A stretch of 37,706 bases of DNA, from the NCBI GenBank assembly GCA_900550695.1, contig URTF01000013.1, forward strand, positions 1 to 37,706. The letters are read 5' to 3'. Source of the DNA: an uncultured Ruminococcus sp. GTDB taxonomy: Bacteria > Bacillota > Clostridia > Oscillospirales > Ruminococcaceae. This document shows positions 1 to 7,535 of this stretch, in pieces (within the stretch, counting starts at the first letter, position 1; each line of letters starts with the position of its first letter). The notes below the pieces were generated by a model, which was given only the letters and a program-made list of their open reading frames with translations, did not search any database and was not told the DNA's origin. A program made the translations under genes and the position numbers.

Positions 1-130
1 CACCATTTAAAATTTGGAAAAAATCAAGCCGACAATCTTGGATATATGCGATTTCCGTGCAGATTTTTTTCCTGTATTTTATTGGTGTTTAGTATTATAC
101 AACGTCGAAATTCAAGTATAGTCTGTTCCG

Positions 131-161
131 AAAAAAGAACGGGCGGATATAGAATCCGCCC
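131..161 (-). terminator. Rho-independent terminator of the phosphofructokinase gene, formed by the composite repeat
   Basis: On the minus strand an 8-bp perfect stem (GGGCGGAT / ATCCGCCC, loop TCTAT) is followed by GTTC and a run of six T. It lies about 75 nt after the stop codon of the minus-strand phosphofructokinase gene. The stem is part of the composite repeat at 141-235, so the repeat appears to supply the terminator. Confidence 0.65.
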
Positions 162-235
162 CTACGATTTTACGATATTTTGCGGAGCTAAAATTAATTC
201 CGAATTCCGAATTCATAATTCCGAATTTATTTAAT
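141..235 (-). repeat. Composite intergenic repeat, copy 1
   Basis: Read from the gene side, the unit is an AT-rich stretch of short direct repeats (AATTCGGAATT type), then a block like GCTCCGCAAA, then CGTAGGGGCGGAT TCTAT ATCCGCCC. It begins immediately after the stop codon of the phosphofructokinase gene. Two further copies lie at 6270-6363 and 6847-6935. Chance open frames through it give peptides with a GYRIRPY-like motif, which are not real genes. Confidence 0.8.
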
Positions 236-1321
236 TTATTCTCCGAACGAAACTCCGAGTTCCTTTGCCGTGATAACGAGCTGGTGATCGGGAGTTACGA
301 ATTTTGTCTTGCCCGCAATGTCGGAAAGCTTGTTTTCGGTGATCTTTCCGTCCACCATTGCTACTGTGTAGCCGTACTTGCCCGATTTGATAAGGCTTGC
401 GGCTCTTACGCCGAACTTTGTTGCGAGAACTCTGTCATAGGCTGACGGGCTGCCGCCTCTGAGCATATGTCCGGGAACACAGACTCTTGCTTCGATGCCT
501 GTTTCAGCCTGCACCTGTGCGGCGAGTCTTGATGTTGCGGTTGTGATACCCGCTTCCTGTCTGCGCTTTGCACGCTCTTTCTTTTTGAGCTTTGCTTCTT
601 CCTGATCGAATGCGCCCTCTGCTACTGCAACGATAGAGAAGGTCTTTCCTGCCTTTGATCTCTTTTCAACAGCTGCGCAGATGCTTTCCGTATTATATGG
701 TATCTCGGGGATAACGATGATATCAGCACCGCCTGCGATGCCCGAATAGAGTGTAAGCCAGCCTGCCTTATTGCCCATTATTTCGACCATAAGAATTCTG
801 CTGTGCGAAGCGGCTGTGGTGTGAAGTCTGTCGATAACATCGGTAGCTGTATCAACAGCTGTGTGGAAGCCGAATGTCACGTCCGTGCCGAAGATATCGT
901 TGTCGATAGTCTTGGGAAGACCGATGACGTTAAGCCCCTCTTCCGAGAGGAGATTTGCGGTCTTGTGTGTGCCGTTGCCGCCGAGTGTGAGCAGGCAGTC
1001 AAGCTTCTGAGCCTTGTAGGTGTCTTTCATAGCCTTGACTTTATCTACGTTGTCCTCTTCGATAACGGACATCATCTTGAACGGCTGACGCTTTGTGCCG
1101 AGGATAGTTCCGCCCTGAGTGAGAATGCCCGAAAATTCGGACGGCTTCATCTCTCTTGCGATGTTGTTGATAAGTCCGTAATAGCCATTCTGGATTCCGA
1201 CGATCTCAACGTTGTCCTCTCCCATTTCCTCGAAGCAGGCTTTCGCCACGCCTCTGATAGTTGCGTTAAGACCGGGGCAGTCGCCGCCGCTTGTAAGGAT
1301 ACCGATTCTTCTCTTTGCCAT
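236..1321 (-). CDS. pfkA: 6-phosphofructokinase
   Basis: Phosphorylates fructose 6-phosphate to fructose 1,6-bisphosphate, the committing step of glycolysis, in the cytosol. The 361-residue protein has the family N-terminus ILTSGGDCPGLNA (residues 8-20), the QGGT..GT block, a phosphoryl-donor loop reading GGNGT, the catalytic PKTIDND motif and MEIMG-like MVEIMGNKAG. The donor loop has Gly at the position that is Asp in classical PPi enzymes, while PKTIDND carries the Lys common to PPi and mixed-clade enzymes. ATP is therefore the more likely donor but is not proven. The usual Asp of GGDGS is Asn here. The start at 1321 is supported by GAAAGGATTGG upstream. The gene stands alone, downstream of and on the same strand as the GGDEF-EAL gene. 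Confidence 0.93.
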   Translation of the reverse strand: MAKRRIGILTSGGDCPGLNATIRGVAKACFEEMGEDNVEIVGIQNGYYGLINNIAREMKPSEFSGILTQGGTILGTKRQPFKMMSVIEEDNVDKVKAMKDTYKAQKLDCLLTLGGNGTHKTANLLSEEGLNVIGLPKTIDNDIFGTDVTFGFHTAVDTATDVIDRLHTTAASHSRILMVEIMGNKAGWLTLYSGIAGGADIIVIPEIPYNTESICAAVEKRSKAGKTFSIVAVAEGAFDQEEAKLKKKERAKRRQEAGITTATSRLAAQVQAETGIEARVCVPGHMLRGGSPSAYDRVLATKFGVRAASLIKSGKYGYTVAMVDGKITENKLSDIAGKTKFVTPDHQLVITAKELGVSFGE

Positions 1322-1386
1322 ATTGGACCAATCCTTTCAACATATACTACCAATTAAAAACTATACAAAACCGAGCATGAGCTTGC

Positions 1387-1419
1387 AGCTGTTTTAACAG
1401 CTTTATATGTATCATGCAA
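1387..1419 (-). promoter_or_regulatory. Possible pfkA promoter with overlapping palindromic operator
   Basis: On the minus strand TTGCAT (1414-1419) and TAAAAC (1391-1396) are 17 nt apart. A perfect 16-nt palindrome, AGCTGTTTTAACAGCT (1387-1402), covers the -10 element. The hexamers are poor matches to consensus, so the promoter is tentative. The palindrome itself is plain in the sequence and is placed where a repressor or activator would act. Confidence 0.35.
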
Positions 1420-1477
1420 CGATCTTTTGTCTATAGTTTTATTGATGTTCGGTATTATTGCCGCTTGGGGCATTTTG

Positions 1478-3835
1478 TTACTTTACGCCGACCTTTGCAT
1501 CAGCGAACTGTTCGGCAGGATTTTTCTGTTCTCCACGTTTAGCCTGCTCGGCTTTCATCTTCATAAATTCCTCGAACTTATCCGCAGGCATCGGCTTTCC
1601 GAAGAAGAAGCCCTGCGCAAGGTCGCAGCCCGACTGTTTGAGTATATCCACCTGACCCGGAGTTTCGATGCCCTCGGCGATGGTCTCTATCTTCTTTGAT
1701 TTTGCAATTCTTATAACAGCCGAAACGATCTCTCTTGAAATTTCATCATCTTCAAGATACATTACGAACGAGCGGTCGAGCTTCAGCAGTGTGATAGGAA
1801 GTATCTGAATGTAGCTGAGTGAAGAATAACCCGTTCCGAAATCGTCCATTGAAAGTTTGATGCCGAGCGATTTAATCTCGTTCATCTGTGCAACAGCGTG
1901 GTCGATGTCTTTGAGCGCAAGCGATTCGGTAAGCTCAACGTCAAGCCACTGCGGTTCCATACCCGTTTCTTTAAGCGCTTTCTTGATATTTTCGGTAACA
2001 TTTGTCTGGTAGAAGTCAACAGCCGTAAGGTTGATCGAAACTGTTATCGGCGGATAACCCTTATCCTGCCATTCCTTGTTCTGGCGGCAGGCTGTATAAA
2101 GCACGAATTTGCTTATCTTTGTTATGAGCATAGAGCTTTCCGCAACGGGAATGAAGTTTCCCGGGGGAACTATAGTGCCGTCCGGCTTTACCCAGCGGAT
2201 AAGAGCCTCCATACCCGTGAGCATACCCGTGTTGAGGTCGATCTTCGGCTGATAATAAAGCACAAGCTCGTTATTGTCGATAGCCGCCGCAAGCTCTTTT
2301 TCGATAGCGTTGCTCTTGATGATCTTATCATGTATCTCTCTGTCATAGCGGACGATATTTCCCTTTCTTCCGTCCGAATGTGAAAGAGCGAATTCGGCAC
2401 GGTCAAGTACCTGCAGGAAGTCATTTCCGCCGTCCGACATTTTGCAGTAGCCTGCCGAGCAAGTGATAGTCTGCGTTGAGAAATTCTCCTCGGAGAATGC
2501 GGCAAAGTCTTTCTGTATGCTCTTTACAAGTCTTACGGGGAGCTCATCGTCGCCGTTATCCTTTACTATAATGGCAAAATTATCGCCGCCAATTCTTGCA
2601 CCGAGTGAACTTTCGCCGAGAGTACTGAGAGCCTTGTTGAGAATAGAGCCGAACTCCTTAAGGAGCATATTGCCGTTCTGATAGCCGCAGGTGTCGTTGA
2701 TGATGTGGAAATCGTCAATATCAAAAACGATTATCCAGTAGTCGAGTTCCTGACCGTCAACGGAATCATAAAGATGGAATATTTCCTCGCCCGTAACGAT
2801 AAACTTGTTGCGGTTGTAAATTTGCGTAACCTCATCGATATAAGCCATTTTTTCGATGATATGGTCTTTTTCCCTGTCATCGTTGATATCGATAACTGCG
2901 CCGCCTATCGTTGCCATAAGGATATTTGCGCAGGGAGTTACTTTATAGCGGTATTGGAGCCAGCGGTAGGAATCACTGTTCTTCGGCTTCATTCTGAATT
3001 CAACGGAATAGATCTCGCCCGACTTTGTTGGTGTCTGCGCCGTCATTGCACGTCTTAATGCTTCGACAACAAAGCGGTCATCGGGGCAAATGAGCGATTT
3101 TAACTCGTCAAAGCCGATATATTCCGAATCAAAGCCGCCCATCTGACGGAACTGCTCGGAGGTATAAAGTCTGTAGTCGTTGGCATCTTTGAGCATAAGA
3201 CCTACGCCCGAATACTCCATAGCCATTGTAAAGCGGCTTTCGGACGAAGCGAGGGCATGAGCATAATTGGTAAGCTCCTCTTTCATCTCGGCGTTCTCCG
3301 ACAGGTCATGACCTATCGAGAGAAGGATATATTTGGGCGTTCTTCCCCGCTGCTTTTCAACAAACATAAGCGAGGTATTCCAGATAGTGCAGACCTTTGC
3401 GCCCGTTTTTGAGGTCACGAAAAACTCCTCGTCACGGTTATTTATAATAGACTGCAGGCTCGGTGCGAACGCATCCTTCGGCAGAAGCTTCTGGATATTC
3501 TTTGCATTGTCCCGCAGATCGTCCGCTGTATATCCGGTAACGGTTGTAAGCTCGGAGTTTACCTCGATCTCGTGGAAATTGCTCTCCCATATAATCGCCA
3601 TTGCGTTAAGGCTCTGGACAATATCGGAAAGATAGCTCCTCTGCTTGGCGAGCCGTATCTGCTCGTTCCTTTTGACCGCCCAGCAAAGCACAGCCACAGA
3701 AATGACCACAAGCACCAGATAGATAACCATTACCCCAACCATATATTCGGGCAGGTTGACCGCCACTATGAGCGCCGCCATTACGGACGCTATATATGAA
3801 AGGGCGATTATAAGCCCCGTATTGTTTTTCTGCAT
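1478..3835 (-). CDS. Membrane-bound PAS-GGDEF-EAL protein, probable cyclic-di-GMP phosphodiesterase
   Basis: This 785-residue protein has two membrane segments (about 8-27 and 32-53), two PAS-like sensor regions (about 65-185 and 195-325), a GGDEF domain (330-500) and an EAL domain (515-765). The GGDEF signature reads GGDNF (416-420), so cyclase activity is doubtful; such domains often serve as GTP sensors. The EAL domain looks catalytically complete: EAL 543-545, N602, ELTES 634-638, DDFGTGYS 664-671, K685, E721 and QGFFFGKP. The expected reaction is hydrolysis of c-di-GMP to pGpG at the membrane. AAAGGGAGAA supports the start. The gene is transcribed divergently from the response regulator pair, from the promoter at 3981-4009. 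Confidence 0.92.
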   Translation of the reverse strand: MQKNNTGLIIALSYIASVMAALIVAVNLPEYMVGVMVIYLVLVVISVAVLCWAVKRNEQIRLAKQRSYLSDIVQSLNAMAIIWESNFHEIEVNSELTTVTGYTADDLRDNAKNIQKLLPKDAFAPSLQSIINNRDEEFFVTSKTGAKVCTIWNTSLMFVEKQRGRTPKYILLSIGHDLSENAEMKEELTNYAHALASSESRFTMAMEYSGVGLMLKDANDYRLYTSEQFRQMGGFDSEYIGFDELKSLICPDDRFVVEALRRAMTAQTPTKSGEIYSVEFRMKPKNSDSYRWLQYRYKVTPCANILMATIGGAVIDINDDREKDHIIEKMAYIDEVTQIYNRNKFIVTGEEIFHLYDSVDGQELDYWIIVFDIDDFHIINDTCGYQNGNMLLKEFGSILNKALSTLGESSLGARIGGDNFAIIVKDNGDDELPVRLVKSIQKDFAAFSEENFSTQTITCSAGYCKMSDGGNDFLQVLDRAEFALSHSDGRKGNIVRYDREIHDKIIKSNAIEKELAAAIDNNELVLYYQPKIDLNTGMLTGMEALIRWVKPDGTIVPPGNFIPVAESSMLITKISKFVLYTACRQNKEWQDKGYPPITVSINLTAVDFYQTNVTENIKKALKETGMEPQWLDVELTESLALKDIDHAVAQMNEIKSLGIKLSMDDFGTGYSSLSYIQILPITLLKLDRSFVMYLEDDEISREIVSAVIRIAKSKKIETIAEGIETPGQVDILKQSGCDLAQGFFFGKPMPADKFEEFMKMKAEQAKRGEQKNPAEQFADAKVGVK

Positions 3836-3980
3836 ATAAATTCTCCCTTTGAAAATAGAAAAGCTGCTTTATCATTTGCCAAAACGTATTAGATGATATT
3901 TGGTTCAAGCAGGAACATTTCCGACAAAAATAAACTATCGGGAATTCTATCTTATCATTTTGCAATAATATCCTAAGATA

Positions 3981-4009
3981 ATGATACTCTTTTTTTGCTG
4001 TATTGTCAA
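3981..4009 (-). promoter_or_regulatory. Sigma-A promoter of the GGDEF-EAL gene
   Basis: On the minus strand TTGACA (4004-4009) is followed after exactly 17 nt by TATCAT (3981-3986). Transcription would start near 3974, giving a leader of about 140 nt. The leader contains the inverted repeat TATCTTA...TAAGATA (about 3948-3980). No equally good promoter was found for the divergent response regulator operon in the 348-bp intergenic region. Confidence 0.75.
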
Positions 4010-4183
4010 GGCAATGATAATAAAAGCTTAAAAATACGCTGAATTTTCACATATCTTTCATATTTTCGTGGTAAACTTATTTTTAAATTAAAATGGCGGA
4101 AAAGACGCTTGAAAAGTCATATAAAACGAACAAAACATATGGGTTTTATGCGTCCTTTCGTTAAAAATCAAGGAGATGACATT

Positions 4184-4855
4184 ATGCAGAGAATACTTGT
4201 TGTTGACGATGAAAAAATGATACGAAATGTTATTAAGGAATACGCCGAATTTGACGGCTTCGAGGTCACTGAGGCTGAGGACGGAATGGAAGCTGTCGAG
4301 ATCTGCCGCAGGGAGGACTTCGACCTTATCGTTATGGATATAATGATGCCGAGGCTTGACGGCTATTCGGCGATAAAGGAGATCCGCAAGACCAAGCAGA
4401 TACCCGTCATAATGCTTTCGGCAAGGGGCGAGGAATATGACAAGCTTTTCGGCTTCGAGATAGGCATTGACGACTATGTTGTGAAGCCTTTCTCCCCCAA
4501 AGAGCTTCTTGCAAGAATAAAAGCTGTCTTAAAGCGTGCCGCCGCAAAGGAACAGCCGATGGATATCATCCGTTACGAGGGTCTTGAGATCAACGTTACG
4601 GGAAGAGAGGTCAGCGTTGACGGCAAGCCTGTTTCGCTCACTCCAAAGGAATATGACCTGCTCTTCTACCTTGTGAGGAACAAGGGCATCGCTCTTTCGA
4701 GAGAAAAGCTCCTCGAAGAAGTATGGGGTTATGACTTCTTCGGCGATGACAGAACCGTTGATACACATATAAAAATGCTCCGAAATTCCCTCGGCGAATA
4801 CCGCAAGTTCATCAAGACTCTGAGAGGAATGGGATATAAGTTTGAAACAACATAA
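4184..4855 (+). CDS. OmpR/PhoB-family response regulator
   Basis: A cytosolic two-component transcription factor of 223 residues. The receiver domain (1-115) has the acidic pair D8/D9, phospho-acceptor D52 in VMDIMMP, S79 and K101 in VVKPF. The winged-helix DNA-binding domain covers about 127-222 and ends with the typical TLRGMGYKF. The start at 4184 is chosen because AAGGAGATGAC lies just upstream; the longer frame from 4109 adds a non-conserved 25-residue extension. The histidine kinase gene overlaps its end by 14 nt, so the two are translationally coupled and almost certainly partners. The target genes cannot be told from the sequence. Confidence 0.95.
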   Translation: MQRILVVDDEKMIRNVIKEYAEFDGFEVTEAEDGMEAVEICRREDFDLIVMDIMMPRLDGYSAIKEIRKTKQIPVIMLSARGEEYDKLFGFEIGIDDYVVKPFSPKELLARIKAVLKRAAAKEQPMDIIRYEGLEINVTGREVSVDGKPVSLTPKEYDLLFYLVRNKGIALSREKLLEEVWGYDFFGDDRTVDTHIKMLRNSLGEYRKFIKTLRGMGYKFETT

Positions 4856-6269
4856 AAGCTTTCTGAACTTAAAAACGGCGATATGGATGTACTTCGTTAT
4901 CTTTATAACGGGTATCCTTGCACTGCTCTGGTTCACGTTCGGCGTTTCGCTTGAAACAAACTACAAAAGCAAAAAGACAAAAGATATCGTCACGATCGCA
5001 TCTTATATCCTGAAAAGCTGGAACGAGGACGGACTGACTACCGAAAAGCTCGACAATACGGCATACAATAATAATATGTGTATCCTCATCCAGGACGCCG
5101 ACGGCTACACGGTCTATTCCTATGATATGATGGCGAACAACTGCCTTATCCACGGCGTTTACAGCCTTAATCTCTTCAAGTACCGAAAGCAGGCTCTTGC
5201 GAGCAATAACGGCTACTACTACGCCGAGGTCAACAATCCCCGCTTCAACACGAACACACTGCTTTTCGTTATGGTCATAGGCTCGGTCGATGACCCCGAA
5301 GGCTATATTTACCTCAACACCTCGCTCGCACCGCTCAAATCGACCGCCGATATCATAAAGCGGCAGATATACTGGATAGGTCTTATCCTTCTCCTGCTCG
5401 GACTTATCATTGCGTATTTCCTTGCGTCCGTTATCGAAGCGCCTATCGTCCGCATTACGAAAACGGCGAAGAAAATGGGTGAGGGCAACTACAACGTCGT
5501 CTTTGACGGACACGGTTATGAAGAAACGGAGATCCTTGCCGACACACTGAACAGCGCAGAGGAAGAAATTTCAAAGGTCGATACTCTCCGCCGTGACCTT
5601 ATCGCAAACGTTTCGCACGACCTGCGGACGCCGCTGACAATGGTAAAAGCCTATGCCGAGATGATACGTGATATTTCGGGTGACAATCCGCAGAAGCGTG
5701 CCGAGCATCTCAACGTTATCATTGAGGAGAGCGACCGTCTTGCAACGCTTGTCAATGATATCCTCGACCTTTCCAAGCTTGAAAGCGGCAACTTTGAGAT
5801 AACCGAAACGGAGTTCTGCATCACCGACACGATACGGAGCATAATGGAGCGCTACAACCTGCTTTCCGAGCAGAAAGGCTACACCTTTATCGTTTCCGCC
5901 GAGCAGAATTTCATCGTAAAAGCCGATGCCGTTAAGATACAGCAGGTAATTTACAACCTTATCAACAACGCCGTCAACTACACGGGCGAGGACAAGACCG
6001 TTTATATCACGCAGATAGTCAAGAAGAAAAAGCTTGTCCGTATCGAGATAACCGACACGGGCGCAGGCATCGACCCCGAGCTGATACCGCTCATCTTTGA
6101 CCGCTACTACCGCACGGAAAAAAGCAAGCGTGAAGTCATCGGCACGGGACTTGGACTTTCGATAGTAAAGCAGATACTTCAGCGCCACAACTACGAATTC
6201 GGCGTTCGCTCCGAAAAAGGCGTGGGAAGCACATTCTGGTTCGAGATGCCGGGACATCTTGAAGAATAA
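4842..6269 (+). CDS. HAMP-containing sensor histidine kinase
   Basis: The membrane sensor partner of the preceding regulator, 475 residues. It has TM1 (about 12-34), an extracellular sensor region (35-173) with no recognised fold, TM2 (about 175-198), HAMP (198-250), a HisKA dimerisation domain with phospho-acceptor H259 in NVSHDLRTPL, and an ATPase domain with an N box around N372-N379, G1 DTGAGID (405-411) and G2 GTGLGLS (434-440). All catalytic boxes are intact. The reading frame opens with TTG at 4842, preceded by GAGAGG and inside the end of the regulator gene, so its translation depends on that of the regulator. The stimulus is unknown. The composite repeat begins directly after its stop codon. 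Confidence 0.94.
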   Translation: MKQHKSFLNLKTAIWMYFVIFITGILALLWFTFGVSLETNYKSKKTKDIVTIASYILKSWNEDGLTTEKLDNTAYNNNMCILIQDADGYTVYSYDMMANNCLIHGVYSLNLFKYRKQALASNNGYYYAEVNNPRFNTNTLLFVMVIGSVDDPEGYIYLNTSLAPLKSTADIIKRQIYWIGLILLLLGLIIAYFLASVIEAPIVRITKTAKKMGEGNYNVVFDGHGYEETEILADTLNSAEEEISKVDTLRRDLIANVSHDLRTPLTMVKAYAEMIRDISGDNPQKRAEHLNVIIEESDRLATLVNDILDLSKLESGNFEITETEFCITDTIRSIMERYNLLSEQKGYTFIVSAEQNFIVKADAVKIQQVIYNLINNAVNYTGEDKTVYITQIVKKKKLVRIEITDTGAGIDPELIPLIFDRYYRTEKSKREVIGTGLGLSIVKQILQRHNYEFGVRSEKGVGSTFWFEMPGHLEE

Positions 6270-6363
6270 TGCGTAATTCGTAATGCTTAATGCGTAATTA
6301 TTATGTTCCTCAGGTTTACGTTGAAAAGCCGAATTTCTGTAGGGGCGGATTCTATATCCGCCC
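6270..6363 (+). repeat. Composite intergenic repeat, copy 2
   Basis: This copy starts at the base after the kinase stop codon with AATGCGTAATTCGTAATGC-type direct repeats and ends in TGTAGGGGCGGAT TCTAT ATCCGCCC (stem 6343-6350 / 6356-6363). Its orientation relative to the upstream gene is the same as in copies 1 and 3. Unlike copy 1 it has no T tract after the stem, so terminator function is less clear here. Confidence 0.8.
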
Positions 6364-6394
6364 GTTAGCAGCTCACGAAATTACGGCAAAACTC

Positions 6395-6423
6395 TTGACA
6401 TTAGTGTTCAAAAGTCTTATAAT
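6395..6423 (+). promoter_or_regulatory. Consensus promoter of the antisense (antitoxin) RNA
   Basis: TTGACA (6395-6400) and TATAAT (6418-6423) are separated by exactly 17 nt, a perfect sigma-A promoter. No coding region follows on this strand; transcription would run into the hairpin at 6483-6518. A perfect promoter with no gene is strong evidence for a small RNA. Confidence 0.85.
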
Positions 6424-6429
6424 ATAAAT

Positions 6430-6525
6430 ATAAAGAGGGCATACCGATAGACGGTCGCTCCCAAATTCAGTTTAACTAAAAAAAGTAACCGCCGAGTTGG
6501 AAGCTGGGGCGGTTACTTCTTTTTA
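6430..6525 (+). ncRNA. Candidate type I antitoxin RNA
   Basis: The inferred transcript of about 95 nt starts near 6430 and ends in the T-rich stretch after the hairpin at 6483-6518. Its 3' part is antisense to the last codons and terminator of the toxin gene (6513-6602). Its 5' part carries GGGCATACC...CGGTCGCTCCC (6437-6462), an imperfect copy of the 5' leader of the toxin mRNA on the other strand. The segment CGCTCCC can pair over 7 nt with GGGGGCG at the toxin ribosome binding site. The RNA would thus contact the toxin mRNA at both ends. The boundaries are inferred from promoter and terminator positions. Confidence 0.72.
6483..6518. terminator. Bidirectional terminator shared by toxin and antitoxin RNAs
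   Basis: AAGTAACCGCC (6483-6493) and GGCGGTTACTT (6508-6518) form a perfect 11-bp stem with a 14-nt loop. The plus strand continues TCTTTTTATT and the minus strand reads TTTTTTT from within the stem end, so it can stop transcription in both directions. The toxin stop codon lies inside the stem. Confidence 0.85.
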
Positions 6526-6602
6526 TTGTTGCAGCAATTCAACACTATCTGTATGATATTGCATATAAGTATTCCTAAAGATACAACTTCTGTTATACTC
6601 AT
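6513..6602 (-). CDS. Small membrane peptide, probable type I toxin (Fst/TxpA-like)
   Basis: A 29-residue peptide with one hydrophobic segment (about residues 3-23, SITEVVSLGILICNIIQIVL) and a basic tail ending NKKK. This is the layout of Fst- and TxpA-type toxins, which insert in the membrane and are held off by an antisense RNA. The start at 6602 has AAAGGGGG upstream with 9-nt spacing. The longer frame from 6698 runs through the promoter and is rejected. The Shine-Dalgarno sequence is sequestered in a leader hairpin (6611-6627). The antisense transcript overlaps its 3' end. Sequence identity to a named toxin family cannot be shown by eye; the call rests on the locus architecture. Confidence 0.75.
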   Translation of the reverse strand: MSITEVVSLGILICNIIQIVLNCCNNKKK

Positions 6603-6610
6603 ATCGCAAC

Positions 6611-6627
6611 GCCCCCTTTCCGGGAGC
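6611..6627 (-). promoter_or_regulatory. Hairpin sequestering the toxin ribosome binding site
   Basis: In the toxin mRNA GCUCCC (6627-6622), loop GGAAA and GGGGGC (6616-6611) form a 6-bp stem with one G-U pair that buries the GGGGG of the Shine-Dalgarno sequence. Self-sequestered start sites are common in type I toxins. The GCUCCC arm recurs in the antitoxin RNA at 6457-6462. Confidence 0.6.
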
Positions 6628-6669
6628 AAAGATTGACCGCCTACCGTTTCTGGTATGCCCATGAATATT

Positions 6670-6698
6670 ATTTTACCATTTAAGTCGTGATTTGTCAA
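6670..6698 (-). promoter_or_regulatory. Consensus promoter of the toxin mRNA
   Basis: On the minus strand TTGACA (6693-6698) and TAAAAT (6670-6675) are exactly 17 nt apart. The start would be near 6663, giving a toxin mRNA of about 180 nt that ends at the shared terminator. The leader begins GGGCATACC, as does the opposing RNA. Confidence 0.82.
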
Positions 6699-6762
6699 TT
6701 ATCCGTGATAAATACACTTTTCTGTTGTTTTATAGTAAAAATAAAATCTGCACAAACAATGA

Positions 6763-6804
6763 ACAGACCCGTTTTCAAAGTTTTTTCCTTGAAAACAGGT
6801 CTGT
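6763..6804. terminator. Long imperfect hairpin, likely terminator
   Basis: ACAGACC-GTTTTCAA (from 6763) pairs with TTGAAAAC-GGTCTGT (to 6804) around a TTTTTTC-containing loop, giving a stem of about 16 bp with one mismatch and one bulge. The plus side continues CTTTGTTT. It separates the peptidoglycan-binding operon, which ends at 6936, from the toxin promoter. Confidence 0.5.
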
Positions 6805-6846
6805 CTTTGTTTATTCGCATGTCAAAACGATTAAATATTGCAAAAA

Positions 6847-6935
6847 GCGGATATAGAATCCACCCCTACGAATTTCAAACAATTTGCGGAGCAAAAATAA
6901 TTACGAATTACGCATTACGAATTACGCATTAAGTA
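6847..6935 (-). repeat. Composite intergenic repeat, copy 3
   Basis: Read from the gene, AATGCGTAATTCG-type direct repeats start right at the stop codon of the peptidoglycan-binding gene. They are followed by TTTGCTCCGCAAA and CGTAGGGGTGGAT TCTAT ATCCGC with TTTTTGC after the stem. One stem base differs from copies 1 and 2, shortening the perfect stem to 6 bp. The trailing T run suggests terminator function. Confidence 0.8.
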
Positions 6936-7499
6936 TTATCCTACTGCATTTATACTCATAGTATAAGCCGCTTCATCATTATCTATATCATCGATAGCCG
7001 CATGATAGTTGTATATCCGAGCGAGTGCGTTCCATGTTGCGTGATTGAGTTCACCCGTTTCGGGCAGACCCGATATCGCTTGTATACGGCGTATCTCCTC
7101 GGCGGTTTCGTTGTCGTAGATGCCGTTTATCGATGCGCCTTTGAGGTTATCGTAAAACTGCGAGATAGTGTTCAGCATCACCTGAATGATATAGACGGGA
7201 TAGCCTGCCGAACCCTTTGTGAGCGGAGTTTCGCTGACCGCACGGGGATTTATGCTTTCCAGCTCGGCGAAGAACAGCGCCGCTTCTTTGTAAAGCTTAT
7301 AAAGTTCGTCCCATGTCCTCGGATCGATCTCCCCCGTTTCGGGCAGACCTCTCTCACGCTGAAATGCCGCAACTGCGTCCCTTGTGTCATCGCTGTAAGT
7401 TCCGTCTGCGACAATCATAGGGATATTGGGGTTGTATTTCGATATCGTCCGAAGATAGCGCTGTGCCTCACGAACGTCCGAAGCTTTGTTTTCTGCCAT
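6936..7499 (-). CDS. Peptidoglycan-binding protein with two PG_binding_1 domains
   Basis: A 187-residue protein made almost only of two peptidoglycan-binding modules (about 8-70 and 95-165). Each module ends in the family motif LPETGE followed by the Trp of TWDEL or TWNAL. There is no signal peptide and no enzymatic domain. It is the last gene of a three-gene minus-strand operon, 36 nt after a larger protein with three copies of the same module. GGAGGG upstream of 7499 supports the start. It probably binds cell-wall or spore-cortex glycan alongside its neighbours, but how it would leave the cytoplasm is not visible. Confidence 0.85.
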   Translation of the reverse strand: MAENKASDVREAQRYLRTISKYNPNIPMIVADGTYSDDTRDAVAAFQRERGLPETGEIDPRTWDELYKLYKEAALFFAELESINPRAVSETPLTKGSAGYPVYIIQVMLNTISQFYDNLKGASINGIYDNETAEEIRRIQAISGLPETGELNHATWNALARIYNYHAAIDDIDNDEAAYTMSINAVG

Positions 7500-7535
7500 T
7501 TGATTACCCTCCGTATTATATCTGATAAATATACA

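Noticed and set aside
46..234. Open frame encoding a GYRIRPY-containing peptide, with a similar one at 6687-6932
   Set aside because: Both are chance translations of the composite repeat; they lack ribosome binding sites, and the similarity is due to the DNA repeat.
803..1357. Long plus-strand frame opposite the phosphofructokinase gene
   Set aside because: A shadow of the well-conserved enzyme frame, with no ribosome binding site and no recognisable protein features. The same applies to frames opposite the GGDEF-EAL, kinase, wall-protein and tail genes.
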